Origin: Sorex araneus
Taxonomy: Eukaryota; Chordata; Mammalia; Eulipotyphla; Soricidae
DNA: 64,000 nucleotides
Assembly (NCBI RefSeq): GCF_027595985.1
Contig: NC_073303.1
Location: 25,494,681-25,558,680, forward strand
Direction of reading: 5' to 3'
Below, piece after piece: positions 20,910 through 30,587 of this stretch. The notes beneath the pieces are model-generated. The model was given only the letters and a program-made list of their open reading frames with translations. It was not told the DNA's origin and did not search any database. The first letter of the stretch is position 1, and each line of letters begins with the position of its first letter. A program made the translations under genes and the position numbers.

Positions 20910-21545
20910 GGCCAGTGGGCGAAGTGCAGGCACAACCCATGGCTCCGTCCTTCGGGCCCTAAGGTGGCAGAGTTTGGCCTCGGCTGCTCCTTCTTTCTCA
21001 TCCCAGGATTCTCCTCGTGCGCGTGGCTCCTGCTGCCCCCGCCATGTCCTTGTCACCCACTAGACGCTGTCTCGTGGGCTCTGCCCGCATCTGCCCACCC
21101 GATCAATCGGCTTCTGGGGATAAAGTTCCTTGTGCCTTGGAGGGCGCCGGGCCTGGCCGTGGAAGCCAGGCGGCCCTGAAACCTGAGAACATACTTTCTG
21201 GGAGCACTCGGGGCGCCTGGCCAGCCCTGAGGGTCAGCCAGGTTCCAGACAGCAGCGCTAAGTCCGCCGAGGGCAGGCCTGGTGCCTCCGCATCTCCCCT
21301 GGGGCCGCCAGCTCGCAATGCCGCTCCGAGCCAGGCTTGGGAAATACCTGCGAGTTGTTTGCCCAACAGGGTGCGAGCAGCTGCCAGCTGCGCAGACAGA
21401 GCCCAAAGGTTTGTGAGTGCCAGGCTGGATGGGCCACAGACCCGCCGCCTCCTGGGGATGGGCAGGTGGAGCTTGTAAAGCAGCAGGCTCTTGCCCAGGG
21501 TCGCGCCCAAATGGTGGCTCCTGAGAAAACCAGGAGGGCCTTGAC
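20910..21545. other. Unassigned sequence
   Basis: No feature recognised. Confidence 0.4.
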
Positions 21546-21547
<2 letters not shown>

Positions 21548-21581
<34 letters not shown>

Positions 21582-21589
21582 GCGTGTGC
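21548..21589. repeat. (GT)n microsatellite
   Basis: About 20 GT units, the last ones GCGT. Confidence 0.92.
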
Positions 21590-21671
21590 TGAAATGAAGT
21601 GTAGAGTAAGGGAGAACCTTTAATATAAGATCTCCATGTGTGCTTACATGCATGTAATGCACATGTGTCAT

Positions 21672-21729
21672 AAGTGCCAGGAATCGAACTCAGGGCCTCA
21701 TACATACTATTGAGCTATACCTCCAGCCC
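21672..21729 (-). mobile_element. Family C SINE remnant
   Basis: GAATCGAACTCAGGGCCTCA then ATTGAGCTATACCTCCAGCCC is a minus-strand tRNA-Ala-like head. Confidence 0.6.
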
Positions 21730-21800
21730 TTGGCAAAGGACTTTGAACTAACTTGATTCCACCTTCCTCTTACTCTGCCCCTATTTCCACTTCTGGGCTT

Positions 21801-21853
21801 TTTATTATTATTACTAGTATTATTATTATTATTACTATTATTATTATTATTAT
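21801..21853. repeat. (TTA)n microsatellite
   Basis: TTA units with two point interruptions. They adjoin the 5' end of a family B element, and TTA units recur at its 3' side near 22,290. Confidence 0.85.
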
Positions 21854-21854
21854 T

Positions 21855-22135
21855 GGGCTGGAGCGATAGCGCAGCGGGTAGGGAGCCCAGCAAGCTACCG
21901 AGAGTATCTCGTCCACGTGGCAGAGCCTGGCAAGCTACTCGTGGCGTATTCATATGCCAAAAACAGTAACAATAGGGGCTGGAGCGATAGCACAGCGGGT
22001 AGGGCGTTTGCCTTGCACGCGGCCGACCCGGGTTCAAATCCCAGCATCCCATATGGTCCCCTGAGCACCGCCAGGAGTAATTCCTGAGTGTAGAACCAGG
22101 AGTAACCCCTGTGCATCGCCGGGTGTGACCCAGAA

Positions 22136-22171
<36 letters not shown>

Positions 22172-22290
22172 CAGTAACAATAAGTCTCACAATGGAGATG
22201 TTACTGGTGCCCACTCGAGCAAATCGATGAGCAACAGGATGACAGTGATACAGTGATGATGAAATGATGATGATGATGATGAAAATGATT
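21855..22290 (+). mobile_element. Family B SINE split by a family A SINE
   Basis: The left part (21,855-21,974) carries the head and GAGCCCAGCAAGCTACCGAG. The right part (from 22,172) continues with AGTCTCACAATGGAGATG to GGGATGACAGTG-type sequence and a (GAT)n end. A deletion joins the A-box region to the body, so the B box is lost. Confidence 0.9.
21975..22171 (+). mobile_element. Family A SINE nested in family B
   Basis: Perfect TSD CAGTAACAATA at 21,964-21,974 and 22,172-22,182, with a long pure A tail. The site lies inside the family B body, so A is younger here. Confidence 0.97.
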
Positions 22291-22731
22291 ATTATTATTA
22301 AATCACCCTGAGATACACAGTTACAATGTTGTTCATGATTGAGTTTCAGTCATGCAAGGCTCCAACACCCGTCCGTCCACCAGTGTACATTTCTGCCACT
22401 AATGTTCCCAGTTTCCCTCTTAGCACCCCCACCAGTCTGCCTCATGGCAGACGCTATTCTCCTCCCCCCTCTCTCCCACCCCTTTTCCTTTGGGCATTGT
22501 GGTTTGCAATATAGGTACTGAAAGGTTATCATGTACATCCCTCTATTTCCTTTCAGCACTTAGTTCTTGTCCAGACTGATCAGTCATTGTCAGAGCGGCT
22601 CCTTTCCTGTCCTAATTGCCCACCCCCCACTCATATCCTTGGGTATTAGTCTCATACTTTGTTTTATTAATATCCCACAAATGCGTGCAATCATTCTCTG
22701 TCTCTCCCTCTCCCCTTGATTCATTTCACTC

Positions 22732-22770
22732 TCCATGTCTATGGTACTCTCCGTGTACCATAGACATGGA
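22732..22770. repeat. 16-bp perfect hairpin in L1
   Basis: Arms TCCATGTCTATGGTAC (22,732-22,747) and GTACCATAGACATGGA (22,755-22,770) with a 7-nt loop. The other L1 copies in the window lack it at this position. Confidence 0.95.
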
Positions 22771-22963
22771 ATTTTATGTCTATTTTACGTCCATCCATTT
22801 ATAAGAAAATTTCATGACTTCATTTTCCCTTGTGGCTGCATAGTTTTCCACTGTATAGATGCACCAAGTTTCTTTGCCCAGTGGACTGTTCTCGGGCACT
22901 CTGGCTGTTTCCAGATTCTGGCTATTGTGAATAGCGCTGCAATACACATAGAAGTGCAGGTGG

Positions 22964-23122
22964 TGGGGCTGGAGCAATAGCACAGCGGGTAGGGTGTTTG
23001 CCTTGCACGCAGCTGACCCAGGTTCAAATCCCAGCATCCCATATGGTCCCCTGAGCACTGCCAGGAGTGATTCCAGAGTGTAGAGCCAGGAGTAACCCCT
23101 GTGCATCGCCGGGTGTGACCCA

Positions 23123-23155
<33 letters not shown>
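22964..23155 (+). mobile_element. Family A SINE in L1
   Basis: TSD AGAAGTGCAG(G/A)TGG at 22,950-22,963 and 23,156-23,169; the tail has become AAAAC units. Confidence 0.96.
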
Positions 23156-23344
23156 AGAAGTGCAGATGGCCTTTCTGCTGTGTATTTTTGGATCCCTGGG
23201 GTATAATACCAAGAATGGTGTTGCCGGGTCAGTTTCTAGTGTTTTGAGGAATGTTCTGGGCTTTCTTTGAACACTCCTGCTCTAGCAGGTTTTTTCCTAT
23301 GTTTCCTGAACAAGAGTTTCTCTTTATCACTCTGTTTGCTGTTT

Positions 23345-23492
23345 GTATTTTGGGCCACACTCGTCTGTGTTCAAGGGCTTACTCCTGGCTCTGCACTCAA
23401 GGATCACTTCTGGCGATGCTCAGGGAACCATATGGGGTGAAGGGATTGAAGCCAGGTTGGCCACATGCAAAACAAACACTGCCTCATGGACA
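23345..23492 (-). mobile_element. Diverged family A SINE
   Basis: GGGCCACACTCGTCTGTG to GGCCACATGCAAAACAAACA; the head end is lost. Confidence 0.8.
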
Positions 23493-23619
23493 CCCCACCA
23501 CCACCTTTTTTAATGTAACAGTTTGATTATGGTGCAATTCAGTGAGATTTCCCTGGTGTTTTCCTGCTGGGGTTTTATGAGTGAAAATTGGCCTCACTTC
23601 AGGCCAGACTTAATTCTTG

Positions 23620-23812
23620 TTTTTTTTTTTTTTTTTTTGCTTTTTTGGATCACACTTGGTGATGCATAGGCGTTATTCCTGGCTCTGCACTTCTGCACTC
23701 AGGAATCACTCCTGGCGGTGCTCAGGGGACCATATGGGATGCTGGGAATCGAACCCGGGTCGGCCATGTGCAAGGCAAACGTCCTACCCGCTGTGCTGTC
23801 TCTCCAGTCCCC
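23620..23812 (-). mobile_element. Family A SINE with internal duplication
   Basis: Near-consensus, with CTCTGCACTTCTGCACTC showing a small tandem duplication. Flanks CCAGACTTAATTCTT and CCAGACTTATTCTT give the TSD. Confidence 0.95.
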
Positions 23813-23814
23813 AG

Positions 23815-24038
23815 ACTTATTCTTAAAGGCTTCTCTCTGAGTGCTTCTTCTGTCTGGTTTCCTTCTAAACATTCCTTCTGCCCCAGCCACTGCTTCTCAA
23901 GGATGTCCCGAAAATTGGAGAGCTGCCTCCAAAGCGAAAAAGCTTCAGGGAGTACAGCAGGCTGGGCTGTGAGAAGGCTGCAGGCAGAGACGAGGGTCCC
24001 CTGAGTTCAGACCGCTCGGCAGAGAGACTGCGTGCAGA
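23815..24038. other. Unassigned sequence before minisatellite
   Basis: No repeat named; the last 40 bp already grade into the 15-bp unit. Confidence 0.4.
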
Positions 24039-24039
24039 G

Positions 24040-25130
24040 ACTGAGTGAGGAGACTTGTGTGTGCAGAGACTGAGTGAAGAGACTGTGTGTGCAGAGACTA
24101 TACGTGCTTCCATGATGGCAGAGACTGTGTGCAGAGACTGTGCATGCAGGGACTGTGTGCAGAGACAGAGAAAGAAACCGTGTGTGCTTCCACCATGGCA
24201 GGGACTGTGTGTGCAGGGACTGTGTGTGCAGAGACTGTGTGTGCAGGGACTGTGTGTGCTTCCATGATAGCAGACACTGTGCATGCAGGGACTGTGTGTA
24301 CAGAGACTGTGTGTGCAGAGACTGTATGTGCAGGGATTGTGTGTATAGGGACTGTGCGTGCAGGGACTGTGCATGCTTCCATGATGGCAGACACTGTGCA
24401 TGTAGGGACTGTGCGTGCAGGGACTGTGCATGCTTCCATGATAGCAGACACTGTGCATGCAGGGACTGTGCATGCAGGGACTGTGCGTGCAGGGACTGTG
24501 CGTGATTCCATGATAGCAGACACTGTGCATGCAGGGACTGTGTGTACAGAGACTGTGTGTGCAGAGATTGTGTGTGCAGGGACTGTGTGTACAGAGACTG
24601 TGTGTGCAGAGACTGTGTGTGCAGAGACTGTGTGTGCAGGGATTGTGTGTATAGGGACTGTGCGTGCAGGGACTGTGCGTGCTTCCATGATAGCAGACAC
24701 TGTGCATGCAGGGACTGTGTGTGCAGGGAATGTGTGTACAGACTGTGTGTGCAGGGATTGTGTGTATAGGAACTGTGCGTGCAGGGACTGCGCGTGCTTC
24801 CATGATGGCAGACACAGTGTGTGAAGGGACTGTGTGTGCAGAGACTGTGTGTGCAGAGACTGTGTGTGCAGGGAATGTGTGTGCTTCCATGATGGCAGAC
24901 ACAGTGTGTGCAGGGACTGTGTGTGAAGAGACTGTGTGTGCAGAGACTGTGTGTGCAGGGATTGTGTTTATAGAGACTGTGCGTGTAGGGACTGTGTGTG
25001 CTTCCATGATGGCAGACACTGTGCATGCAGGGACTGTGTGTGAAGGGACTGTGTGTACAGACTGTGTGTAGGGACTGTGCTTGCAGGAACTGTGTGTGCA
25101 GGGACTGTGCATGCTTCCCTGATGGCATGT
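24040..25130. repeat. 1.1-kb minisatellite, 15-bp unit with higher-order spacer
   Basis: Dozens of GACTGTGTGTGCAG(A/G) units are punctuated by eleven copies of a CTTCCATGAT(G/A)GCAGACAC block, at about 24,108, 24,188, 24,260, 24,376, 24,433, 24,506, 24,691, 24,798, 24,885, 25,000 and 25,112. Because 15 is a multiple of 3 and the unit has no stop in several frames, frames of 245 to 422 codons stay open on both strands. I treat these as artefacts. Confidence 0.95.
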
Positions 25131-25135
25131 CATGT

Positions 25136-25550
25136 GTCATGTGTCCCCTGTTCCCATGACTGTTCAATCGAACACTGCAGCAAGAGTTGCTCCTTGCTGA
25201 GTCAGAGGACGGATGCTGCCATTTTTCTCCTCGGTTCCGAGTGCCTGATGCTGAGTTTTGGCCTCAGTAGCAGGGAAGCTCTCGCACCTGCTGCCTTCAC
25301 TCACCTTTCTCCAGGGGACGAAGATGAACATTTCCGGGATGGGGAGTCTGACGTGATGGAGTCAGCCACAAAGTGCTGAATGCTTTTTGAGTGAGGAGTG
25401 GGGGGGGGGGGAATTAGTGAGCAGGTAAGAAATTGTTATCTGCAACCTACTTCCTGGAAGTTACCGAGAGCGGCTGGCAGTTAGGACATCAGCACAGCCG
25501 GCGACGTGTTCAGATCCGCGTTCATCAACCCTACTACGCCTCTCCACTGC
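25136..25550. other. Unassigned sequence
   Basis: No feature recognised apart from a G-run near 25,401. Confidence 0.4.
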
Positions 25551-25554
25551 TTCC

Positions 25555-25845
25555 GGGTCATAGAGCAGAAGTTTTCCTCTTCCTTCTCCTCCTTCATCAT
25601 CTTCATCTTGTTTTTCTCCTCTCCTTCTCCCATTTCTTTTCCTCTCCCTCCTCCTCCTCCTCCTCCTCCTCTTCCTTCTTCTTTTCTCCTCCTCCTCCTC
25701 TTCCTTCTTCTTTTCTCCTCCTCCTCCTCCTCCTTCTTCTTCTTCTTCCTCCTCCTCTTCCTCCTCCTCCTCCTTCTCTTACCTCCTTTTCTTCTCCTCC
25801 TTCCCTCTTTCTCTTCTTCCTTTTACTTTGCTCTTTTCTTGGTTG
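25555..25845. repeat. 290-bp polypyrimidine tract
   Basis: Nearly all C/T on the plus strand, mostly CTC and CTT triplets. A block containing TTCCTTCTTCTTTTCTCC is tandemly repeated near 25,670-25,735. Mirror symmetry could allow triplex (H-DNA) formation. Confidence 0.93.
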
Positions 25846-25847
25846 TG

Positions 25848-25976
25848 CTTGGGGCTTACTTCTGGCCCTGTGCTCAGGGATCTCTCCTGTGGAGACCACG
25901 TGAGGTGCTAGAGATCAAATCAGGGTCAGTTGTGTACAAGGCAAGTGCCTTAATCCCTGTATTTAATCTCTGGAGC
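25848..25976 (-). mobile_element. Truncated old SINE
   Basis: GGGGCTTACTTCTGGCCC to GTTGTGTACAAGGCAAGTGC; tail side lost at the polypyrimidine tract. Confidence 0.65.
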
Positions 25977-26029
25977 TCAGGCTCCACAGACAAGTGCTTT
26001 TCAACCTTTCTATCCAAGTGGACTGGTCC

Positions 26030-26372
26030 TGGTACACAGACCACTGGTTTAGATCCATGGTATTGAGATGTGATTTACATACTCTACAAGGCTCCCATTT
26101 AAAGGGACAGTTTGACAAGTACGCTTGCCTGGGTAACCTCTGTCCCAACACAGATCATTTTCGTCACTCCAAGAGTTTCTTGGTGCCTCTGTGTATCAGT
26201 CCACACCTGGCCTGAGAAGGCCCCCATTTGCTTTCTCTTTGGTTAGATGGGCATTGCTGAGAATTTCAGCTGTGCGACTTATGCCGTGTCTTTTGTATCT
26301 ATTGTCTTTCATTTAACTGATGTTTGTGCAATGTGATCACATCCTTGGATGTATTTGGCCACCAAGTCCTAT
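26030..26372 (-). mobile_element. Ancient L1 3' UTR fragment
   Basis: GAGATGTGATTTACATACTC, AGTTTGACAAGTACGC and CCAACACAGATCATTTTCG follow the order of the 3' UTR of eutherian-wide L1M-type elements in reverse orientation. Confidence 0.5.
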
Positions 26373-26377
26373 ATAAC

Positions 26378-27130
26378 ACTGCAAGACACACGAACAAATC
26401 TCAGAACTGAGTGGCTCTTGGCAGAAATGCCTCAGGACTTTGCACTAGGCCACCTTCTCTAGGCCACCCCCGATGGGAGCAGTGCCGTCCCTCCTCGGGT
26501 TCCCCAGGAGGCCCGGCGGCCGCCATCTTTCAGAACTCAGTGGAAAATGCAGGTACAGGCCAGCAGTGATGACACACCTGGGCCTCATGAGACAGGGGAG
26601 GAGTCGGTCCTTCTCCTCCCCCGCCCCAACGGTACCCTGAGATGACACCCACGAACAGCCCCCAGCTACTTAGTAAGCTCCTTGACAGCCACGATCCCAG
26701 AGACACACAAATGAATTTTGGAACCGAGCTGCTCCTGGTAGAAATCTCTCCAGACCCTAATTATTAAAATTTTAGAATTCCAAGATCATGCACCACGCCA
26801 TCCTATGCTACTCATAACCAGCAATACAAAACAAACTGTCTAATGATACCTTTTTGGCAGGTCTGAGCATTGGGGGGAGGTTCCAAATAATAATGGTGGG
26901 ACTGGTGTTGAAATATTGAATGTAATCAGAGTAGAGAGAGAGTAATGTGGAAACCTTCTGCCGCACAGGCAGGGTGGAGGGTGGGATGGGGGGTATACTG
27001 AGGTTTTTGGTGGTGGAGAATGTGCACTGGTGAAGGGATGGGTGTTTAATCATTGTATGACCTAGACTCAAACATGAAAGCTTTGTAACTGTTCTCACGG
27101 TGATTCAATACATAAGTAGTAGTAGTAGTA

Positions 27131-27168
<38 letters not shown>

Positions 27169-27171
27169 CCT
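26378..27171 (+). mobile_element. Composite retroelement with L1-like tail
   Basis: Two diverged direct repeats (26,378-26,440 and 26,690-26,760, with ACAAATGAATTTTGGAACCG in the second) precede a unique block and a 3' end. The 3' end (GGTGGTGGAGAATGTGCACT to CGGTGATTCAATACA) closely resembles the shrew L1 3' end. The tail is TAG/TAA units. Related copies: 34,565-35,060 and 59,420-60,395. Confidence 0.65.
27117..27167. repeat. (TAG)n(TAA)n tail
   Basis: TAG units turn into TAA units directly after the composite element's 3' end. Confidence 0.9.
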
Positions 27172-27310
27172 CGTGGTTTTATTTTTTTTATAAGAAGACC
27201 TCATGGCTGCCCACCAACTAGCTGGTCAAATTTCTCCGTCAAATCCCTGAATGAATGATTTGAGGCTCTTCCTGTGCCTGGAGCAAGCAGATATCATTGG
27301 GCTGCACTAG

Positions 27311-27395
27311 CATGCAACAGGGACAAATGGAGACATTACTGGCGCCTGCTCGAGCAAATCGAAGATCAACGGGATGACAAGTGATACAAGTGAAT
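27311..27395 (+). mobile_element. Family B SINE 3' fragment
   Basis: GGAGACATTACTGGCGCC, CTCGAGCAAATCGAAGATC and GGGATGACAAGTGATAC; 5' part missing. Confidence 0.85.
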
Positions 27396-27399
27396 AATA

Positions 27400-27588
27400 A
27401 AGCACTGCTGTCCGTGCTGGACACTCACACACTCATGCTGCTGAGGGTCAGATTAGCTGAGGAGGAGGCTGCACCACCCATGTTTGTATCATTACTTAGT
27501 AATGTTCACCCACGGCATGGGACAGAAAGACCTAATGATGCATCTCCCAGTCAGCATTCCGGTTGCTAAGCAAAACAGGGCTGCCAGT
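27400..27588. other. Unassigned sequence
   Basis: No feature recognised. Confidence 0.35.
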
Positions 27589-27589
27589 C

Positions 27590-28110
27590 CTTTTCACTGT
27601 TGTATTATATTCCATGGTGTGGCTCTGTCACATTCGTTGCTATGGTTTCCTGGTGGTCGAGATTATGGTTTGTAGTTTGAAGCTATGAGGAACAATTGCA
27701 ACAGACCTTCTTGTACAACTCATTATATGAGCATGTTTTTATTTCTTTTAGATGCAGACTTGCTGGGTTCTATGCCCTGTGTATATGTGTCACTTCAGAA
27801 GAAACCACCAGCCTTCCATGTTTCAGAGTCGCTGTCTGTTCTTACCAGCAAAGTAAGAGAGGTTTTTTTTGTTTGTTTTGTTTTGGGCTTTTTGGGTTAT
27901 ACCCAGAGATGCACAGGGGTTTACTCCTGGCTCTGCACTCAGGAATTACTCCTGGCGGTGCTCAGGGGACTGTGTGGGACATTGGGAATTGAACCTGGGT
28001 TGGCCGTGTGCAAGGCAAATGCCCTACCCGCTGTGCTATCGCTCCAGCCCCAAGTAAGAGAGTTTTAGTTATTCTACCTCTTTGTCATTGTTGCTTTTGT
28101 TTTTTTCCCC
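27590..28110 (-). mobile_element. Ancient L1 ORF2/3' UTR fragment
   Basis: TATTATATTCCATGGTGTGG, AAGCTATGAGGAACAATTGC and CAGACTTGCTGGGTTCTATG match, in order and reverse orientation, the conserved 3' part of old eutherian L1 elements. A family A SINE splits it at 27,862. Confidence 0.65.
27862..28051 (-). mobile_element. Family A SINE in ancient L1
   Basis: Perfect TSD AAGTAAGAGAG at 27,851-27,861 and 28,052-28,062. Confidence 0.96.
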
Positions 28111-28111
28111 T

Positions 28112-28490
28112 ATGATTTGTTTGCAGTGTCAGGAGTTGAACCCATGAGTTTTAGTGATGTGGCACATCCCCAGCCTGTGTGGCTGTTTGTGTCTGTGAAG
28201 AGTGCTGGGTAGGTGTGTCGAGATCTCTTCCTGGAGCACGCCAGGCCCACCCTTCCACCTCTCTAGCTCCCACTTCTCCACTTCCTCCGTCTCTCCCACG
28301 CTCCAGGCTCCTTTCCTATAATTTCCATCTTCTTGGAGTTTCCCTCACTGCTTCTTTTCCTTCATTCGGGTCTGGCACGGTCACCTCTTCAGAGCGCTTG
28401 TCTCTCTCACACAGTATTCAACACTGTGGTCTCCACATTGACAGTCTGATGAGAATATCAGCTCCGTGATCAAAAGCATGCTCTTTGTTG
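28112..28490. other. Unassigned sequence
   Basis: A faint tRNA-like trace (AGGAGTTGAACCCATGAG) lies near 28,130; nothing else recognised. Confidence 0.35.
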
Positions 28491-28492
28491 TG

Positions 28493-28615
28493 TTTGCCTG
28501 GGGGCCACACCTCACAGTGCTCTGGGACTCCGCCCAGATCAATATTCAGGGAGCCGTGGGGTGCTAGGGTCGGTACCTGGGCTACTCTATGCAAACACAT
28601 GTCACCAGTCCTCTG
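28493..28615 (-). mobile_element. Degenerate SINE
   Basis: GGGGGCCACACCTCACAGTG then GGGGTGCTAGGGTCGGTACC; the head is worn. Confidence 0.55.
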
Positions 28616-28751
28616 AGTCTCCCGGGCCAGGCAGCCCATCAGCTTTGCTTATCTAGAATACTGCCCAGGGTATGCAACAGACCATACAAGTGTTCATTCT
28701 ATGTTGATGTTGAATGGATTTATGACCCAAAGTGTATATTCAATATATTGG

Positions 28752-28934
28752 TTTTTTTTTTTTTGCTTTTTTTTTTTTTTGGTCACACTCACCGATGCAC
28801 AGGGTCACTCCTGGCTCTGCACTCAGGAGTTACCCCTGGCGGTGTTCAGGGGACCATATGGGATGCTGAGAATCGAACCCGGGTCGGCGCGTGCAAGGCA
28901 AACGCCCTACCCACTGTGCTATTGCTCCAGGCCC
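28752..28934 (-). mobile_element. Family A SINE
   Basis: Two T-runs separated by GC at the tail, then a near-consensus body. Short TSD around ATATATTG. Confidence 0.94.
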
Positions 28935-28937
28935 TAT

Positions 28938-28965
28938 ATATTGTTGTTGTTGTTGTTGTTGTTTT
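28938..28965. repeat. (TTG)n microsatellite
   Basis: About eight TTG units following the SINE. Confidence 0.85.
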
Positions 28966-29013
28966 GAGGTTCTGGGAATTAAAGATTTGAACTATGAACA
29001 AAACAGAAATGTT

Positions 29014-29188
29014 GGGCTGGAGAGATAGTACATCGGGTAGGTCATTTGCCTTGCACACTGCCAACCTGGGTTCGATCCCTGGCATCCCATATGGTCCCCC
29101 AAGCACCACCAGGAATAATTCCTGAATGCAGAGCCAGGATAACCCCTGAGCATCACTAGGTGTGACCCCAAAAAAGCAAAAAAAAATC
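29014..29188 (+). mobile_element. Family A SINE
   Basis: GGGCTGGAGAGATAGTACAT head, intact B box GGTTCGATCCC, A-rich tail. Confidence 0.94.
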
Positions 29189-29345
29189 AAAAATATTTAA
29201 GGCAAGAAATATTCCTATTGTCTGGAACTACTTGAGTTTGCATGTAAATTATGCTTAGAACCCTCAAAATATAGAAAAGCAGAAAGAAAAGAAAAGGCAA
29301 CCAGACTTTTGCAAAATTATCGTGGTTTTCAAAAAGCAGAAGATG

Positions 29346-29510
29346 GGGGGCTGGGGATATGGCTCAAAGGGCAGAGCATGTACGAGGCCCCAAGTTTAAT
29401 TTGTAGCACCACGTGACACCCCTGACCCCCAAGCATTGCCAGGTGAAGTTTTGGTGACTCCAGCACCCCAGCCCAGTGCTCAGCCTAAACACTGATCTAT
29501 GACAGTGCCA
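29346..29510 (+). mobile_element. Family C (tRNA-Ala-like) SINE
   Basis: GGGGCTGGGGATATGGCTC and GCATGTACGAGGCCC are very close to tRNA-Ala, including the anticodon-stem region; the B box is worn (AAGTTTAATTTGTAGCACC). A family A-like 3' half may follow. Confidence 0.65.
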
Positions 29511-29542
29511 CCAGGACGCCCAAAATATTAATTAGTTTTATT

Positions 29543-29741
29543 TATTTATTTATTTATTTTGCTTTTTGGGTCACACCCGGCCACTCAGCGTTGCACGGGG
29601 GTTACTCCTGGCTCATGCACTCAGGAATTACTCCTGGTGGTGCTCGGAGGACCATATGGGATGCTGGGAATCGAACTTGGGTCAGCCGCATGCAAGGCAG
29701 CCGCATGCAACACCCTACCTGCTGTGCTATCACTCCAGTCC
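29543..29741 (-). mobile_element. Family A SINE with 15-bp head duplication
   Basis: CAGCCGCATGCAAGG is tandemly duplicated in the head. TTTA tail; the TSD is the AATTAGTTTTATTTATTT-type sequence on both sides. Confidence 0.93.
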
Positions 29742-29867
29742 CAACTAGTTTTATTTTTTTAAATTAATGCTTAAAGTTAACCTTTGGCTAAGTAATATTT
29801 GCATATGGAAAAATTCAAATATATTCAAAATATTCAAAAAGCAGACTCTTCCCAAAAAAGATTGCTT

Positions 29868-30045
29868 GGGGCCAGAGAGATAGTACAGTGGGTAGGGCAC
29901 TTGCCTCGCACGCAGCTGAGCTGGGTTCAATCCCCAGCATCACATATGGTCCTCAGAGCACTGCCAAGAATGATTCCTGAGCCAGGCGCCAGGAGCAAGC
30001 CCTGAGCACCACTGGGTGAGGTTCCAAAACAAATAAACAAAAGAA
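29868..30045 (+). mobile_element. Older family A SINE
   Basis: GGGGCCAGAGAGATAGTACAG head, good B box, AAACAAATAAACAAA tail. Confidence 0.9.
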
Positions 30046-30089
30046 TTTAGATTAATATGCTAGCCAAATACCTTTGGATCTTTGTCCGT

Positions 30090-30218
30090 CGTGGGGGGGG
30101 GGGGCACACCTGTCAGTGCTTAGGGGCCACCGCATGGAATGCTGGGATGTGAGCAAGGGTCGCGGCTGCAGCCACACGGTAGGCAAGCACCTCAACTCTG
30201 TGTCGTCTCCTGATCCCA
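30090..30218 (-). mobile_element. Degenerate SINE
   Basis: A G-run, then GGCACACCTGTCAGTGCTTA and a worn head TAGGCAAGCACCTCAAC. Confidence 0.5.
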
Positions 30219-30247
30219 ACAGTTCTGAATCTTAAAAGCATCAGGCG

Positions 30248-30322
30248 AGGAGGGTGGGGATGTTGCTCAGTCATAAAGCATTTACCTTGTAAGAGTGAGG
30301 CCCTGGGTTTGAGTCCAACAAG
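30248..30322 (+). mobile_element. Family C (tRNA-Ala-like) SINE
   Basis: GGGGATGTTGCTCAGTCATA, AAAGCATTTACCTTGTAAG and GAGGCCCTGGGTTTGAGTCC are a clear tRNA-Ala-type head similar in plan to rodent ID elements. Confidence 0.65.
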
Positions 30323-30565
30323 GGTTGGAGCGATAGCACAACGGGCAGGGCGTTTGCCTTGCACTCAGCCGACCCGGGTTCGATTTCTCTGCCCCTCTCG
30401 GAGAGCCCGGCAAGCTACCGAAAGTATCTCGCCTGCACGGCAGAGCCTGGCAAGCTCCCCGTGGCGTATTCAATATGCCAAAAACAGTAACAAGAAGTCT
30501 CACCATGGAGACGTGACTGGTGCCCGCTCAAGCAAATCGATGAGCAACGGGATGACAGTGACTCA
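30323..30565 (+). mobile_element. Full-length family B SINE
   Basis: Best copy of family B. It has the family A head, with the B box GGGTTCGATTTC joined directly to TCTGCCCCTCTCGGAGAGCC, then CAAGCTACCGAAAGTATCTC, ATATGCCAAAAACAGTAAC, GAGACGTGACTGGTGCCC and GGGATGACAGTGAC. Confidence 0.95.
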
Positions 30566-30587
30566 AGAAAAAAAAAAAAGACACACA

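Larger units (their letters stand above)
22302..23275 (-). mobile_element. L1 3' end fragment (interrupted)
   Basis: On the minus strand this is the end of L1 ORF2 plus the 3' UTR. TATTGTGAATAGCGCTGCAA and CTTTGCCCAGTGGACTG are reverse complements of the ORF2 tail; CACCAGTGTACATTTCTGCC belongs to the 3' UTR. A family A SINE splits it at 22,964. Confidence 0.9.

Noticed and set aside
23865-25133. Long repetitive proteins (245-422 codons) at the 24-kb array
   Set aside because: Produced by a 15-bp tandem unit without stops, open in several frames on both strands.
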